Notes: generated from the letters alone by a model not told the origin. A stretch of DNA of 64,000 bases from Brucella intermedia LMG 3301 (GCF_000182645.1 NZ_ACQA01000002.1:1-64000); one strand, 5' to 3'; positions 17,016 to 27,820 are shown, counted from the first letter of the stretch. Numbers and translations are program-made.

Positions 17016-17933
17016 ATGGGGACTAGCAACTTTCCAAAGATCGCTTTCATCGGGCTCGGCGTGATGGGTCGGGAGATGGTCCGTCATCTCATCACGGCTG
17101 GATATCCGGTGAAGATCTATGACATTTCGTCAGATGCTATCTCAGCATTGGCAGAGCAGGGGGGCACTGCTTCGGATAGTGTCGCCACCGCGGTATGCGA
17201 TGCACAGATCGTAATCTCGATGCTTCCCAACACACCTCAGGTTGAGGAAGTCGTATATCGGGACGGCATAATCGATCACATGCCTGGTGGGGGAATTTAC
17301 ATCGACATGAGTACGATTTCACCGGAGGCTACACGGGCCATGGCTTCGGCTTTGGCTGCCAAATCCATCTTCATGCTCGACGGCCCGGTTTCGGGGGGGC
17401 CGATTGGTGCAAAGAACGCTGCATTATCGATCATGGTCGGAGGCGAGCGGGCTGCTTTCGAACGCGCCGAAAAGGTGTTCAAAGTCATGGGTGCGACCGT
17501 GACGCACGTCGGGGCCCCGGGCGCTGGTCAGACCGTGAAGCTTTGTAACCAGCTCGTCTGCGCGGTCAACATCCAGGCAGTCTGTGAGGCTCTTGCGCTC
17601 GGTCGTGCCAGCGGCGTCGATCTTGATCAGATGCGAGATGTCCTGCTTGGCGGGTCAGCTTCCTCCTGGATGCTCGACAAGCTCGGTCCGGCGATGATCG
17701 CTGGAGATACTAGCGCTGGGTTCCGCATCGACCTGATGCTCAAAGACCTCCGACTTGTCCTGGAAATGGCGGGACAGAAGGATGTTCCACTTCCTGCTAC
17801 GTCGCTTGTCACCTCGCAATATGTCGAGGCGAGGGCGCATGGCGAAGGATCGAACGGCAACCAGGCCCTTTTCAGGGTCTATGACCGGATGACGGGACAG
17901 AACCTGCCGCGACACATGGCAGTCAGACCATGA
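17016..17933 (+). CDS. NAD(P)-dependent beta-hydroxyacid dehydrogenase (3-hydroxyisobutyrate dehydrogenase family)
   Basis: A 305-residue dehydrogenase. FIGLGVMGREMVRHL is the Rossmann dinucleotide loop, DGPVSGGPIGAKNAALSIMVGG is the family substrate-binding block, and GQTVKLCNQL carries the catalytic Lys. The family oxidises beta-hydroxyacids such as 3-hydroxyisobutyrate, tartronate semialdehyde or related sugar-derived acids. Which one is used here cannot be told. GGAGAG precedes the ATG by 7 bases, and the stop overlaps the next gene's ATG by 4 bases (ATGA). Confidence 0.9.
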   Translation: MGTSNFPKIAFIGLGVMGREMVRHLITAGYPVKIYDISSDAISALAEQGGTASDSVATAVCDAQIVISMLPNTPQVEEVVYRDGIIDHMPGGGIYIDMSTISPEATRAMASALAAKSIFMLDGPVSGGPIGAKNAALSIMVGGERAAFERAEKVFKVMGATVTHVGAPGAGQTVKLCNQLVCAVNIQAVCEALALGRASGVDLDQMRDVLLGGSASSWMLDKLGPAMIAGDTSAGFRIDLMLKDLRLVLEMAGQKDVPLPATSLVTSQYVEARAHGEGSNGNQALFRVYDRMTGQNLPRHMAVRP

Positions 17934-18607
17934 CCTTCGATTTCTCAGTCGTCCTCCTCCGCTGGCACATGCTGGTCGATGGCATGGCGCTGACGGCGCA
18001 GTTGGCCCTGATCACGACAGTGACCGGCTTCATTATTGGAACAGCATGTGCGATAGCGCGCCGATCCGGCGGACCGGTGCTGCGCAGGTTGGCCACCGCA
18101 TATGTCGAAAGCATTCGTAACACGCCGTTCCTCGTCCAGATATTTGTGATCTATTTCGGCCTATCCAGCCTTGGATATTCGTTTGGCGCAATTTTCGTGG
18201 CTGTCGTAGCTCTGACAGTCAATGTCGGAGCCTATACCGCCGAGATCATGCGCGCAGGGTTCGATTCCATCCAGGAGGGGCAATGGGAAGCGGGGGAGTG
18301 TCTGGGCCTGTCTTCAACGCAGCTTTACTGGCATGTGGGGCTTCGCCCCGCGATGGAGCGGGTTTATCCAGCCCTCACAAGTCAGTTCATCCTGCTGATG
18401 CTTGCTTCCTCGGTGACCTCCCAGATTTCTGCCGAAGAACTCACCGCTGCCGGCAACTTCATCCAGTCGGAAACCTACCGACCGTTTGAAACCTATCTCG
18501 TCATCGCAGTCATCTACCTCTTCCTTTCCCTCGGGATGCGAGCGCTTTTCTGGGGGCTGGGTATGGCATTGTTCCCGCGCCGCCGCAGGCTCGGGACGCC
18601 GTTGTAA
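17930..18607 (+). CDS. PAAT-family ABC importer, permease 1
   Basis: A 225-residue inner-membrane permease of the HisMQ type. It has several hydrophobic segments (MALTAQLALITTVTGFIIG near the N-terminus) and the EAA loop, here QWEAGECLGLSSTQLYWHV. Residues ESIRNTPFLVQIFVIYF mark the polar amino acid transporter family. It pairs with the next permease, the ATPase and the binding protein to import a small polar solute, by family usually an amino acid or opine. In this operon it could be a sugar-acid-like compound. Confidence 0.9.
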   Translation: MTFDFSVVLLRWHMLVDGMALTAQLALITTVTGFIIGTACAIARRSGGPVLRRLATAYVESIRNTPFLVQIFVIYFGLSSLGYSFGAIFVAVVALTVNVGAYTAEIMRAGFDSIQEGQWEAGECLGLSSTQLYWHVGLRPAMERVYPALTSQFILLMLASSVTSQISAEELTAAGNFIQSETYRPFETYLVIAVIYLFLSLGMRALFWGLGMALFPRRRRLGTPL

Positions 18608-18619
18608 GGGAGGCGAGCA

Positions 18620-19315
18620 GTGACTACCGCATTCAACCACAACCATCTGATTTTCCTTCTCGAAGGCGCTCTTTGGACCGTCATCCTTACCGGAATGGCA
18701 TTTATCGGAGGAGGGATTGTTGGCTTCATCGTTGCGCTCGGTCGTATCACGCCATCGCGTGCACTCCGCCTCATTGCGGCGACCTATGTCCAGCTCATCC
18801 AGGGCACCCCGCTCTTGGTGATCATGTTCATCATCTACTTCGGACTGCCGACACTTGGGTTCTCGATCACGCCATTGTTTGCAGCCGGCATCTCGCTGAC
18901 AATCTATGTCAGCGCCTACCTTGGAGAGATTTGGCGGGGTTGTTTGGAATCAGTACCAAAGGCGCAGTGGGAGGGGGCTGAGTGCCTTGCGCTTTCTCGA
19001 ACGCAGCGCATGTTCAAAGTGATCCTTCCACAGGCGGTTCGGATCGCAACCCCACCAACCGTTGGCTTTAGTGTTCAGATCGTCAAGAACACGTCGCTCG
19101 CATCGGTCGTCGGTTTCGTTGAACTGACGAGAGCGGGGCAGCTTATCAACAACTCGATTTTCGAGCCCTTTCTCATCTATCTTATCGTTGCCGCCCTCTA
19201 TTTCTGCCTTTGCTTCCCTCTGTCAGCATTCAGCCAACGGCTTGAGAACATGGGGCCGAGACGGCGCAATCGAAAAGAGCCGGAAGCACAGGGTACAGCA
19301 ATTCAGGGAGGGTGA
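18620..19315 (+). CDS. PAAT-family ABC importer, permease 2
   Basis: A 231-residue permease of the same family, with [21 protein letters not shown] and the EAA loop [19 protein letters not shown]. It starts with GTG at 18620 behind AAGGGAGG, 12 bases after permease 1. Charged residues cluster at the C-terminus ([13 protein letters not shown]). It forms the membrane heterodimer with permease 1. Confidence 0.9.
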   Translation: MTTAFNHNHLIFLLEGALWTVILTGMAFIGGGIVGFIVALGRITPSRALRLIAATYVQLIQGTPLLVIMFIIYFGLPTLGFSITPLFAAGISLTIYVSAYLGEIWRGCLESVPKAQWEGAECLALSRTQRMFKVILPQAVRIATPPTVGFSVQIVKNTSLASVVGFVELTRAGQLINNSIFEPFLIYLIVAALYFCLCFPLSAFSQRLENMGPRRRNRKEPEAQGTAIQGG

Positions 19316-19317
19316 TC

Positions 19318-20043
19318 ATGGTCATGATCGCATTAAATCAAGTCAAGAAGAGCTTCGGCGCGGTTCCCGTCCTTCAAGGAGTAAGTTTTTCAGTAGAGAA
19401 GGGCCAGGTCGCGGCACTGATCGGTGCAAGTGGCTCCGGAAAGAGTACTGCGCTGCGATGCGTCGATCGTCTCGAAGTGATCGATAGCGGTGAGATCATC
19501 GTGGCCGACCACAAGGTTCATGACCCAAAGCTTGATCTCCATAAACTCCGCCTTGACGTCGGCATCGTGTTTCAAAGCTACAACCTTTTCCCACATCTCA
19601 CGATCGAAGAGAACGTCATGCTTGCGCCTCGTTCGGTGAAGAAAATCCCAAAGGATGAGGCGCGCGAAATGGCGCGGGCTGCGCTCGAACGCGTCGGGCT
19701 CGATGAGAAGGCTAACCACTATCCCGAGCAATTATCGGGCGGACAGCAGCAGCGAGGCGCTATCGCGCGATCGCTCGCGATGGAACCGAAAGTGATGCTA
19801 TTCGATGAGGTCACTTCCGCCCTCGACCCAAAACTGACCGGAGAGGTTCTACGAGTGATCGAAAAACTCGCAGAAAGCGGGATGACGATGATCATGGTTA
19901 CCCACGAAATGAACTTCGCACGCAAGGTCGCCGATCGTGTGATCTTCATGCACCGCGGGCTCGTTCACGAGGAGGGGGACGCATCGATCTTGAATGCACC
20001 CATGACATTGGAGCTCCAGGACTTCTTGAGCCACGATCTATGA
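19318..20043 (+). CDS. PAAT-family ABC importer, ATP-binding subunit
   Basis: A 241-residue ATPase. Walker A is GASGSGKST, the Q-loop is [11 protein letters not shown], the signature is [16 protein letters not shown] and Walker B is [16 protein letters not shown] replaces the common DEP, but the catalytic Glu is kept. The H-loop His is in MVTHEM. Several starts are possible (GTG 19312, ATG 19318, ATG 19324); AGGGAGG at 19305-19311 favours 19318. It powers the two permeases above. Confidence 0.92.
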   Translation: MVMIALNQVKKSFGAVPVLQGVSFSVEKGQVAALIGASGSGKSTALRCVDRLEVIDSGEIIVADHKVHDPKLDLHKLRLDVGIVFQSYNLFPHLTIEENVMLAPRSVKKIPKDEAREMARAALERVGLDEKANHYPEQLSGGQQQRGAIARSLAMEPKVMLFDEVTSALDPKLTGEVLRVIEKLAESGMTMIMVTHEMNFARKVADRVIFMHRGLVHEEGDASILNAPMTLELQDFLSHDL

Positions 20044-20069
20044 GATAAAATAAAATGGAGGAGAATGTA

Positions 20070-20867
20070 ATGTTGAAGAGGTTTCTCGTATTAAGCATCG
20101 TAGGGGCGATGCTGACTGCTCAAGGCGTTCCGGCCATGGCCGATACATACGCCGACATCATCGCAGCAAAGAAAATTCGGGTGTCGACGGACCTGGCAAT
20201 TCCGCCGTCCGGCATGCTTGATGCCAACCTCAAACCCGTGGGTTCCGATGTCGAAACCGCGCAGCTTCTCGCAAAGGACTGGGGTGTTGAGCTGGAGTTC
20301 ATTCAGACAACGGGCGCCACGCGTATTCCGAACCTCCAAACGAACAAGGCTGACATCGTCATCTCAACGCTGTCGGTAACCCCGGAGCGGGCACAAGTCA
20401 TAGATTTTTCGAAGCCATATGCGGGACTGGTCTCGGTGATTGCAGCCCCGGCAAAATCTCCGATCAACGATTGGGCAGATCTGAAGGGACAATCAGTAAC
20501 CGTGACACGTGGTACGACCCAGGACAGTGAACTGACGAAGCTCGCAGGCGAGCATGGTTTTACTGTCACTCGTTACGACGATGACGCGACGATGGTTACA
20601 GCAGCTGTGTCAGGTCAGGCCAAGGCGATTGCGACATCAGCCACGCTCGTGAAACAGATTCATGACAAGAATCCAACATTGGCTTTCGAACCGAAGATAA
20701 CGATCCGCGTTTTGAACCTTGCAATTGGTGTGAATAAGAATGAACCGGAATTGCTCTCCAAACTTGACGAATGGGTTGTGGCAAACCTCCAAAATGGCAA
20801 GTTAAACGAGATCTACCAAAAGTATCATGGTACACCGCTTCCAAAAGAAATCGTGGACGCGAAATAA
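20070..20867 (+). CDS. PAAT-family ABC importer, periplasmic binding protein
   Basis: A 265-residue family-3 solute-binding protein. The first ~25 residues (MLKRFLVLSIVGAML to PAMA) are a signal peptide. GSDVETAQLLAKDWGVELEF and ISTLSVTPERAQVIDFSKPY are the typical ligand-pocket blocks. GGAGGAG at 20057-20063 sets the start at 20070; the ATG at 20055 lies before it. It is the last gene of the operon. Its final 20 codons and the terminator are duplicated at 32954. Confidence 0.9.
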   Translation: MLKRFLVLSIVGAMLTAQGVPAMADTYADIIAAKKIRVSTDLAIPPSGMLDANLKPVGSDVETAQLLAKDWGVELEFIQTTGATRIPNLQTNKADIVISTLSVTPERAQVIDFSKPYAGLVSVIAAPAKSPINDWADLKGQSVTVTRGTTQDSELTKLAGEHGFTVTRYDDDATMVTAAVSGQAKAIATSATLVKQIHDKNPTLAFEPKITIRVLNLAIGVNKNEPELLSKLDEWVVANLQNGKLNEIYQKYHGTPLPKEIVDAK

Positions 20868-21005
20868 GGCCTGCTTTGATAGCCGGCGCCGGATGCACTT
20901 ATCCGGCGCTTTGCATACTTATAGTGTTTAATAATGCCTTCGCATCTGTTGGCTGGGCAGTTACATTATCAGCGGTCGGCCATTGAGCGATTTCTGACTG
21001 GCAAT
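20808..21005 (+). repeat. 198-base direct repeat, left copy (with gene end)
   Basis: This covers the last 20 codons of the binding protein, its terminator and ~90 downstream bases. The partner at 32954..33151 aligns without gaps. By my count there are about 14 mismatches, mostly transitions, all after the stop codon; the coding tail is identical. Confidence 0.9.
20886..20912 (+). terminator. Intrinsic terminator of the GntR-importer operon
   Basis: A perfect 9-bp GC-rich stem (GCGCCGGAT / ATCCGGCGC) with a 6-base loop and a short TTT starts 18 bases after the binding-protein stop. The same hairpin recurs in the copy at 33032. Confidence 0.7.
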
Positions 21006-21218
21006 CAAAGCCGCGATTGCCTGCTTAGCACCTTCATGCCGGTCGCTCGGGTGCTGTGGGTGAAAATCCGAAAAGGGGCGTCCAGTAGCGTCGTGTCACT
21101 ATACAAGTTGGAAGAGATATCGGATTTAGACCGTTCGTTTACTGGACTGAATTAACGGTTAGAGCGGAATTTATATCCGATGGAGTCCAGGTTACTACCG
21201 AAGTGGGATGTGCCGCAC

Positions 21219-21250
21219 GACAATCCCCTGTTGTTATTCAGGGGGTTGTC
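21219..21250 (-). terminator. Hairpin downstream of RidA-like gene
   Basis: A 12-bp stem (GACAATCCCCTG / CAGGGGGTTGTC, one G-U pair) with an 8-base loop lies 26 bases past the end of the leftward operon. No clear T-run on the leftward side. The stretch between the repeat (21005) and this hairpin shows no gene. Confidence 0.5.
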
Positions 21251-21275
21251 GGATTTTGCAGATGTTTGGTATTGA

Positions 21276-21620
21276 TTACTTGTAAGCGGAAACCACAATC
21301 TCTATCAGCGTATCACCACCCAGATCGGCAACGCCAACAGTTGCACGGGTTGGCAGCAGCGAAGGATCAATCCATTCCTTCCAGACCTTATCCATTTCAG
21401 GCTTCTTGTTGAGATCCGTTACGAAGATGGTTGCTGCCAGAAGCTTGGTCTTGTCCGTGCCTGCCTGCGCCAGATAGCTGTCGAGCTTGGCGAGGATTTC
21501 GCTGGTCTGACCGGCCATATCCAGGCTTTCGTCATCACAGGTGGTTCCACCGACATAGACAATGCCATTGTGTTCGACGACGCGATGCATAATCGGCGTC
21601 TGAATGAAACGCTCAGCCAT
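21276..21620 (-). CDS. RidA/YjgF family protein
   Basis: A 114-residue member of the RidA (YjgF/YER057c/UK114) family, with GIVYVGGTTCDD near the N-terminus and LLAATIFVTDL and PTRATVGVADL near the C-terminus. RidA proteins hydrolyse reactive enamine/imine intermediates. The Arg of PTRATV matches the catalytic Arg position. Being last in an operon with an amine-type FAD oxidase fits removal of the imine that enzyme makes. It is 12 bases past the FAD subunit stop. Confidence 0.9.
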   Translation of the reverse strand: MAERFIQTPIMHRVVEHNGIVYVGGTTCDDESLDMAGQTSEILAKLDSYLAQAGTDKTKLLAATIFVTDLNKKPEMDKVWKEWIDPSLLPTRATVGVADLGGDTLIEIVVSAYK

Positions 21621-21632
21621 AATTTAGTCCTT

Positions 21633-23123
21633 TCAGATGGTTGGGGAGTTATCCGGTTGTTCGCCGGTGACGGCGAAAACAGCATCGGGGGTTTGAGTCA
21701 GTGCTGCGATTTCGCAGAGCGGTACCGGTTTCACCGGAGTGCGCAGACGATAGAAACCGACCGTTTGAGGTGCACGGTTTTGCACCTCGGCCAGAATTTC
21801 CGTGACGGTGGAACTGCACATGCGACCCTGACAGGGACCCATGCCGCAGCGGAACATGGTTTTAAGCTGGTTGGGGCCGACAATATTGCAGGCCGCCGCG
21901 TCGCGGATTGCGCCTGCGGTCACTTCCTCGCAACGGCAGACAATCGTTTCCCGATCCATTGGCGCGCGAAATGCCTGTGCAGGCAGATAAAGCGCATCGA
22001 TAAAGGCGCGACCGCGTTCGACGCGACGCGCTTGAGCATGCAGCTTAGCGATTTTCGAATTCAACGTTGGGGCCAATGCCGGAAAGATATCCTGACAGGC
22101 TGCGAGTGCTGCGATGCGCCCGCTCTGCTCGGCAACCAATGCACCGCCGATGCCGCTGCCGTCACCAGCAATGTAGATGGCTGGAATAGACGAACGCCCG
22201 CTGCCGTTGAGTTGCGGTTGAAAGCATTTCTGGCCGTCGTTCCAGACCAGAGCGCAGCCGGAAGCATTGGCGAGATTGTTGTTGGGGATCACACCGTGAT
22301 GCAGGAATACGCTATCGACCGCAAGCCTGTTTGTTTTGCCCTTTGCCGAAAAGCAGATCGCTTCCGCTTCGTCTTTTCCTTCAATTGCGATATCGGTGAC
22401 ACCGGAATAAACCGGTACCGACTTGCGCACTTTTAAGAGAAGCGAAAGCCCCTTCAAGGCATAGGGCGAGAAAAGGAACGAAAGCAGCCTTGAGGTGGCC
22501 TTCGCATAATTTGCGCCGGGCGTCGTATCGAGCAATGCTGCAACCTTGCCACCAGCCTGCAGCAGCTGCGCGGCGAACATGTAGAGCAGCGGGCCTGTCC
22601 CCGCCAGAACCACATTTCCGTTGGGCAGGAGGCCGGAAGCCTTCAACGCAATCTGTGCTGCGCCGACGGTCATAACACCCGGCAACGTCCAGCCCCTGAC
22701 AGGCATCGGGCGCTCCATGGCGCCGGTCGCGAAGATCACGCGGTGCGCTGAAACAATCCCGCTTTTGCCGCTTACCGATACGCGCAGATCAACGCCGTTG
22801 TTGTCGCCATCCTGTGGTTCCACACTCCAGACGAGGGCCTGCGGAACATAGGTGGCATTGCTGGCGATGAATGCTTTCAGCACGTCTTTGCCCCGCCAGT
22901 AGTCGGTGCCGAGAAACGGCCTTTGGGCATTCGTATTGTGTTCTATGCCACGGTATATCTGTCCGCCTGCGGTTGTGTTTTCGTCGAACAGAACCACGTT
23001 AGCGCCAGCGGCGCTTGCCTCTGCGGCTGCCGACATGCCTGCCGGTCCCGCGCCGATAATGGCGAGGTCGTAAAACGCGTCGAGTGCATGAATACTGGAA
23101 ATTCTTTTGAGCATTGTCGTCAT
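21633..23123 (-). CDS. FAD/[2Fe-2S] oxidoreductase, large subunit (opine oxidase A / D-hydroxyproline dehydrogenase type)
   Basis: A 496-residue subunit. LAIIGAGPAGMSAA is the FAD-binding Rossmann loop and IYIAGDGSGIGG a second flavin contact. The C-terminal part has ETIVCRCEEVTAGAI and FRCGMGPCQGRMC, four Cys that fit a BFD-like [2Fe-2S] site. The layout matches the A subunit of octopine/nopaline oxidases, hydrogen cyanide synthase HcnB and D-hydroxyproline dehydrogenase. With the next two proteins it likely oxidises a secondary amine or D-amino/imino acid. The ATG at 23123 overlaps the stop of the small iron-sulfur gene by 4 bases, favouring it over 23189. Confidence 0.88.
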   Translation of the reverse strand: MTTMLKRISSIHALDAFYDLAIIGAGPAGMSAAAEASAAGANVVLFDENTTAGGQIYRGIEHNTNAQRPFLGTDYWRGKDVLKAFIASNATYVPQALVWSVEPQDGDNNGVDLRVSVSGKSGIVSAHRVIFATGAMERPMPVRGWTLPGVMTVGAAQIALKASGLLPNGNVVLAGTGPLLYMFAAQLLQAGGKVAALLDTTPGANYAKATSRLLSFLFSPYALKGLSLLLKVRKSVPVYSGVTDIAIEGKDEAEAICFSAKGKTNRLAVDSVFLHHGVIPNNNLANASGCALVWNDGQKCFQPQLNGSGRSSIPAIYIAGDGSGIGGALVAEQSGRIAALAACQDIFPALAPTLNSKIAKLHAQARRVERGRAFIDALYLPAQAFRAPMDRETIVCRCEEVTAGAIRDAAACNIVGPNQLKTMFRCGMGPCQGRMCSSTVTEILAEVQNRAPQTVGFYRLRTPVKPVPLCEIAALTQTPDAVFAVTGEQPDNSPTI

Positions 23124-23425
23124 GGTTCCACCCGACGCGCACCAGTCTGGGAAGAAATGATCATTCCATTGGCCACAAGCGTCATGCAAGCCTGGCGGTT
23201 CTGAACACCATCAATGGTGACCAGACATTCAAAGCAGATGCCCATCAGGCAATAGGGCGCTCGCGGTTGATCACCAACGACGCTGTTTCTGAGCCGGTTG
23301 ATACCCTCTCCAAGCAACGCTGCGGCGACAGTTACATTGGCAGGTACCGTCAAGGTACGTGCATCGAATGTGATCGTTACAGTTTCCTCTGGTGTCTCAG
23401 TATTGAGGAACATTTTAGGAGACAT
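23120..23425 (-). CDS. Small [2Fe-2S] subunit of the oxidase complex
   Basis: A 101-residue ferredoxin-like protein. APYCLMGICFECLVTIDG and QACMTLV give the plant-type [2Fe-2S] ligands (C-x4-C-x2-C and a later Cys). It corresponds to the third subunit (HcnA/OoxC-like) of the heterotrimeric oxidases. A GGAGG sits 5 bases before the ATG at 23425, a better start than 23470. It overlaps the end of the DAO-type subunit by 11 bases, consistent with coupled translation. Confidence 0.85.
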   Translation of the reverse strand: MSPKMFLNTETPEETVTITFDARTLTVPANVTVAAALLGEGINRLRNSVVGDQPRAPYCLMGICFECLVTIDGVQNRQACMTLVANGMIISSQTGARRVEP

Positions 23426-24542
23426 GAAACCTCCGGCCGGAGAATGCATCACCAGCAAGTTGTTTGGCATCGGCTGCTATTTCCTGCGCCACGATCAGGG
23501 CATGGTTGGCTGCAAGCGTGACGCCGGAATGGCACATGACGGCGTAAGCCCCCGGGTGGCTTTCGGATTGTTCGTAAATCGGCAGGCCGTCCGGTGTCTT
23601 GATCCGAAACCCGGTCCAACTGCGAATGACATTGACCTCGGCCAGATGTGGGAATGTCCGCACTGCTCTGTTGGCCAGAACCGCGCTGATATCCTGATTG
23701 GTGGCGATCCGATCCGTGTGAGTTTCCTGACTGTCGCCGATCATAACGCCGCCTTCATCCGCTTGCCGCAGCGTGGCCGCTGTATAGGGGAAGAAGGGCG
23801 CGCATTTCTCCGTTACAAGAATTTGGCCTTTGCTGCGCACAACCGGCGTAGCAAGACCGACACTCTTGGCAAGCTCTGTATTGCCGTTGCCCGCTGCCAG
23901 AATGACGCGCTCGGTGAAGACTTCACCCCATGCGCCACTCAGGAGAAAGCCGCCGTTTTGCGGAGTGATGGACGAGACTTCACAATGCGGTTCATAGGAA
24001 GCGCCGAGTTTGATTATGCCTGTATGCAAGGCGCGAAACAGGCGCAGTGAATTCACGTCGCCGTCCATCGGCGAATAGATCGAGCCGATCACATCCCGAC
24101 CGATGGAGGGGACCATTTTGGCCGTTTCCTGATGGTTGAGCACGACATGTTCGGGGGCGTCATTGCCAAGCTCCCGCGCTACTGTCGCGACGTCTTCGGC
24201 AAACATTTGAAGCTCGCGCTTGTCGAGGCAAAAGGTGAAAGCGCCTGTCTGTTTCAACGCGACATCAAGGCCGGTCACATCCCGCAATTCATCTGCGAAA
24301 GCGGGCCACAGGCGCGCCGATTGCATTGTCCAACGGGCATAGTGTGGTGCGCCTACGCCTTTGCCCTGTACCCAAATGAGCGCGAAATTGGCACGGGATG
24401 CGCGCAGGGACAGGTCTTCCCCATCGAGAAGCATTGGACGCAGACCGGATCGGGCGAGACCCCAGGCGATGGCAGAGCCAACCAGTCCCGCTCCGATAAT
24501 GACTATGTTTTGGTCCGGCAATCTGCGCATTCGTAAATTCAA
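23415..24542 (-). CDS. FAD-dependent oxidoreductase, DAO family (catalytic subunit)
   Basis: A 375-residue D-amino-acid-oxidase-fold subunit with IVIIGAGLVGSAIAWGLARSG as nucleotide loop, VILAAGNGNTELA, and a C-terminal HSGVTLAANHALIVAQEI flavin block. In HcnC/OoxB/hydroxyproline-dehydrogenase complexes this subunit binds the substrate. The substrate is not fixed by sequence; opine, D-proline or D-hydroxyproline and related amines are candidates given the PAAT importer beside it. An ATG 4 codons downstream (MRRLPDQN) is an alternative start. Confidence 0.88.
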   Translation of the reverse strand: MNLRMRRLPDQNIVIIGAGLVGSAIAWGLARSGLRPMLLDGEDLSLRASRANFALIWVQGKGVGAPHYARWTMQSARLWPAFADELRDVTGLDVALKQTGAFTFCLDKRELQMFAEDVATVARELGNDAPEHVVLNHQETAKMVPSIGRDVIGSIYSPMDGDVNSLRLFRALHTGIIKLGASYEPHCEVSSITPQNGGFLLSGAWGEVFTERVILAAGNGNTELAKSVGLATPVVRSKGQILVTEKCAPFFPYTAATLRQADEGGVMIGDSQETHTDRIATNQDISAVLANRAVRTFPHLAEVNVIRSWTGFRIKTPDGLPIYEQSESHPGAYAVMCHSGVTLAANHALIVAQEIAADAKQLAGDAFSGRRFHVS

Positions 24543-24602
24543 TCTGTTGTCACAGCGTCGTCAGTGGTGGGCCAGACGAGGGGCTGGCCCGATTGTGTTG
24601 GT

Positions 24603-25463
<861 letters not shown>

Positions 25464-26243
25464 TCATGCGTTTTGTTTGGAAATGAATTGCCGGATCCGT
25501 TCGCTTTTGGGGTTGCCAAAAACCTCGTCGGGCGTGCCTTCTTCTTCAATCAGGCCCTGACGCAGAAACACGACACGGCTGGACACATCCCGGGCGAAGC
25601 CCATCTCGTGGGTCACAACCAGCATGGTGCGTCCCTCTGCCGCCAGATCGCGCATGACCTTCAGCACCTCTGCCACCAGCTCTGGATCCAGTGCGGAGGT
25701 TGGTTCATCAAACAGCATGATCTTCGGACGCATTGCCAACGCGCGGGCAATCGCCGCGCGTTGCTGCTGCCCGCCGGAAAGATGTGCGGGATAGACGTTG
25801 CGCTTATCGGCAATGCCGACACGCTCCAGCAGTGCTTCAGCCTCGGCAATGCTCTCCGATCGGTTTCGCTTCTGTACATGGACAGGCGCTTCGATCAGAT
25901 TTTCGAGGATAGTCAGGTGCGACCACAGATTGAACGACTGAAATACCATCGTCGCCTGACCGCGCAGCCGCTGAACCTGTTTCACATCGGCTGGACGAGG
26001 CGCGCGTCCGGGCTGTTGGTCGAGCTTGTATGCCTCGCCGTGAATAGCTACGCTACCAGCATCCGGTACTTCCAGCATATTGATGCAGCGCAGCAGTGTG
26101 GATTTGCCGGAACCTGACGCGCCCAGAATGGAGATGACTTCACCCTGGTGGGCCTGCAATGAAACGGAATGCAGAACCTTGTGCGCGCCATAGCATTTTT
26201 CGAGGTTCTTGATCTCGACCGCAGGCGTTTCGAAACTTTGCAT
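25464..26243 (-). CDS. PAAT-family ABC importer, ATP-binding subunit
   Basis: A 259-residue ATPase with Walker [10 protein letters not shown], signature [15 protein letters not shown], Walker [14 protein letters not shown] and [11 protein letters not shown] as Q-loop. LWSH, in place of the usual LFPH, is typical of the HisP/OccP branch. It overlaps the neighbouring permease stop by one base. It energises the importer of the oxidase operon. Confidence 0.92.
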   Translation of the reverse strand: MQSFETPAVEIKNLEKCYGAHKVLHSVSLQAHQGEVISILGASGSGKSTLLRCINMLEVPDAGSVAIHGEAYKLDQQPGRAPRPADVKQVQRLRGQATMVFQSFNLWSHLTILENLIEAPVHVQKRNRSESIAEAEALLERVGIADKRNVYPAHLSGGQQQRAAIARALAMRPKIMLFDEPTSALDPELVAEVLKVMRDLAAEGRTMLVVTHEMGFARDVSSRVVFLRQGLIEEEGTPDEVFGNPKSERIRQFISKQNA

Positions 26244-26968
26244 TATGAGTTTCCTCCGGCGGCATGCACGATGACAGGCTGACGCTGGGCCGCCGACAGG
26301 CGGTATTCCAGCAGTTTGAAGATTCTGGTGACCACGAAATTCAAGAGGAGATAGATCGCGCCCGCGCAGATAAAGACTTCGACAGGGCGGTAGGTGGCAG
26401 AAATCAGCTTGGCCGCCAGCCCTGTTACTTCCATCATGGTGATGGTTGATGCCAGCGCCGTGGACTTCACCATCAAGATAACTTCATTCGAATAGGCGGG
26501 CAGCATCTGCCGCAGGGCCTGTGGGGCCAGAATACGACGGACGAGGGTGAAGCCGCTCATGCCATAAGCACGCGCTGCTTCGATCTGCCCAGTCGCGACC
26601 GACAGAACGCCGCCTCGTATGATTTCGGCGCTGTAGGCAGCCGTATTGAGTGCAAGGGCCAAGACCGCGCACCAATAGGGTTCGCGTAGAAACGGCCAGA
26701 GAAAGCTCCTGCGCAGTTCGGGAAACTGGCTGAGACCGTAATAGATGATGTAGAGTTGGACCAGCAGCGGGGTGCCGCGCAGCACGAAGATGTAGCCTCG
26801 CGCAATGAGGTCCAGTATCAGATTACCCGACAGACGCATCGTGGCCAGTATCGTCGCCAGCACGGCGCCACTGATAACTGATAGCGCCATTAGCTGCAGC
26901 GTCAGCGGAATACCGCGACAAAGCTCAACGAAACTGTCGAACATGAACGGGAGGTCGAGAAAGTTCAT
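26243..26968 (-). CDS. PAAT-family ABC importer, permease (HisM-like)
   Basis: A 241-residue membrane permease with [21 protein letters not shown] and the EAA loop [19 protein letters not shown]. The C-terminus ends in a basic cytoplasmic tail. It overlaps the ATPase gene by one base and the other permease by 4 bases, so the set is co-translated. Confidence 0.9.
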   Translation of the reverse strand: MNFLDLPFMFDSFVELCRGIPLTLQLMALSVISGAVLATILATMRLSGNLILDLIARGYIFVLRGTPLLVQLYIIYYGLSQFPELRRSFLWPFLREPYWCAVLALALNTAAYSAEIIRGGVLSVATGQIEAARAYGMSGFTLVRRILAPQALRQMLPAYSNEVILMVKSTALASTITMMEVTGLAAKLISATYRPVEVFICAGAIYLLLNFVVTRIFKLLEYRLSAAQRQPVIVHAAGGNS

Positions 26969-27690
26969 ACCGCCCTCCGGATGCCGCGCATGGCGCGTTT
27001 TTCGGCCGTCTTGAACAACAGGCCCGATACGAATGTGATGACAAGGTAAAGCAGCCCGGCGGTCAGAAAGAATGTAAACGGTTTGCGGGTCGATCCGGCG
27101 CCAATTTGGGCTTGACGCATCAGTTCAACCAGTCCAACGACAGAAATCAGCGCGGATTCCTTCAAGACGAGTTGCCAGACATTGCCGATGCCCGGAATGG
27201 CAAAACGTGCTGCCTGCGGAACCATGATACGGCGGAACAGTAGGTGCGTTGGCATGCCATAGGCCTTGGCGGCCTCGATCTCGCCTTTAGGGAGTGCAAG
27301 TACGGCACCGCGATAGACTTCGGCTTGATACGCGCCCGAAACCACGCCAATGGCCAGCGCACCGGTTATGAAAATTGGCGCACTTACGAAACCGTGCCCG
27401 CCGAACAATGCTCCAATTTGGCTCAACACAGCGCTACTGCCGAAATAGAACAGGTAAATGACGAGAAGATCGGGGATGCCGCGAAGCACCGTCGAATATC
27501 CGTCAGCCACAATTCTCAGAATACGCTGGGATGAAAATGAAGCGGCAGCGGCAACAATGCCAAACACCGCGCCTGCTGCGAAACCGCAGAAAGCTACTGC
27601 AAGTGTCATGCCGGTAGCCCGGAGCATATCGTAGCCCCAGCCGTCTTCGGCAAAACCCATCAAATCCAGATATGCGCTAACCGCACCCAA
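26965..27690 (-). CDS. PAAT-family ABC importer, permease (HisQ-like)
   Basis: A 241-residue permease and first gene of the leftward operon. GYSTVLRGIPDLLVIYLFYFG and EIEAAKAYGMPTHLLFRRI are the family blocks. An internal ATG at codon 11 (MGFAEDGWG) is a possible alternative start. It faces the LysR gene across 130 bases that hold the likely shared control region. Confidence 0.9.
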   Translation of the reverse strand: MGAVSAYLDLMGFAEDGWGYDMLRATGMTLAVAFCGFAAGAVFGIVAAAASFSSQRILRIVADGYSTVLRGIPDLLVIYLFYFGSSAVLSQIGALFGGHGFVSAPIFITGALAIGVVSGAYQAEVYRGAVLALPKGEIEAAKAYGMPTHLLFRRIMVPQAARFAIPGIGNVWQLVLKESALISVVGLVELMRQAQIGAGSTRKPFTFFLTAGLLYLVITFVSGLLFKTAEKRAMRGIRRAV

Positions 27691-27800
27691 CTGCTTTGTT
27701 CCCTTTTTTTGTCCGGTGCATCGTCACGCCGGTACGTTTATGGGAGTGGTTTGACAGCGGGACTTAATACAGTCAAATTCGAAATGAAGCCCAGAGCATA

Positions 27801-27815
27801 ACCAAATATTATGGT
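27801..27815. promoter_or_regulatory. Candidate LysR box
   Basis: ACCAAATATTATGGT is a near-symmetric site (ACCA-N7-TGGT) just before the LysR start at 27821, in the divergent intergenic region. LysR proteins usually bind such a T-N11-A-type dyad next to their own gene and the target promoter. Binding is inferred. Confidence 0.4.
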
Positions 27816-27820
27816 GAAAC

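Noticed and set aside
21570..22436. 288-codon frame opposite the FAD large subunit
   Set aside because: Antisense shadow of a strongly supported gene.
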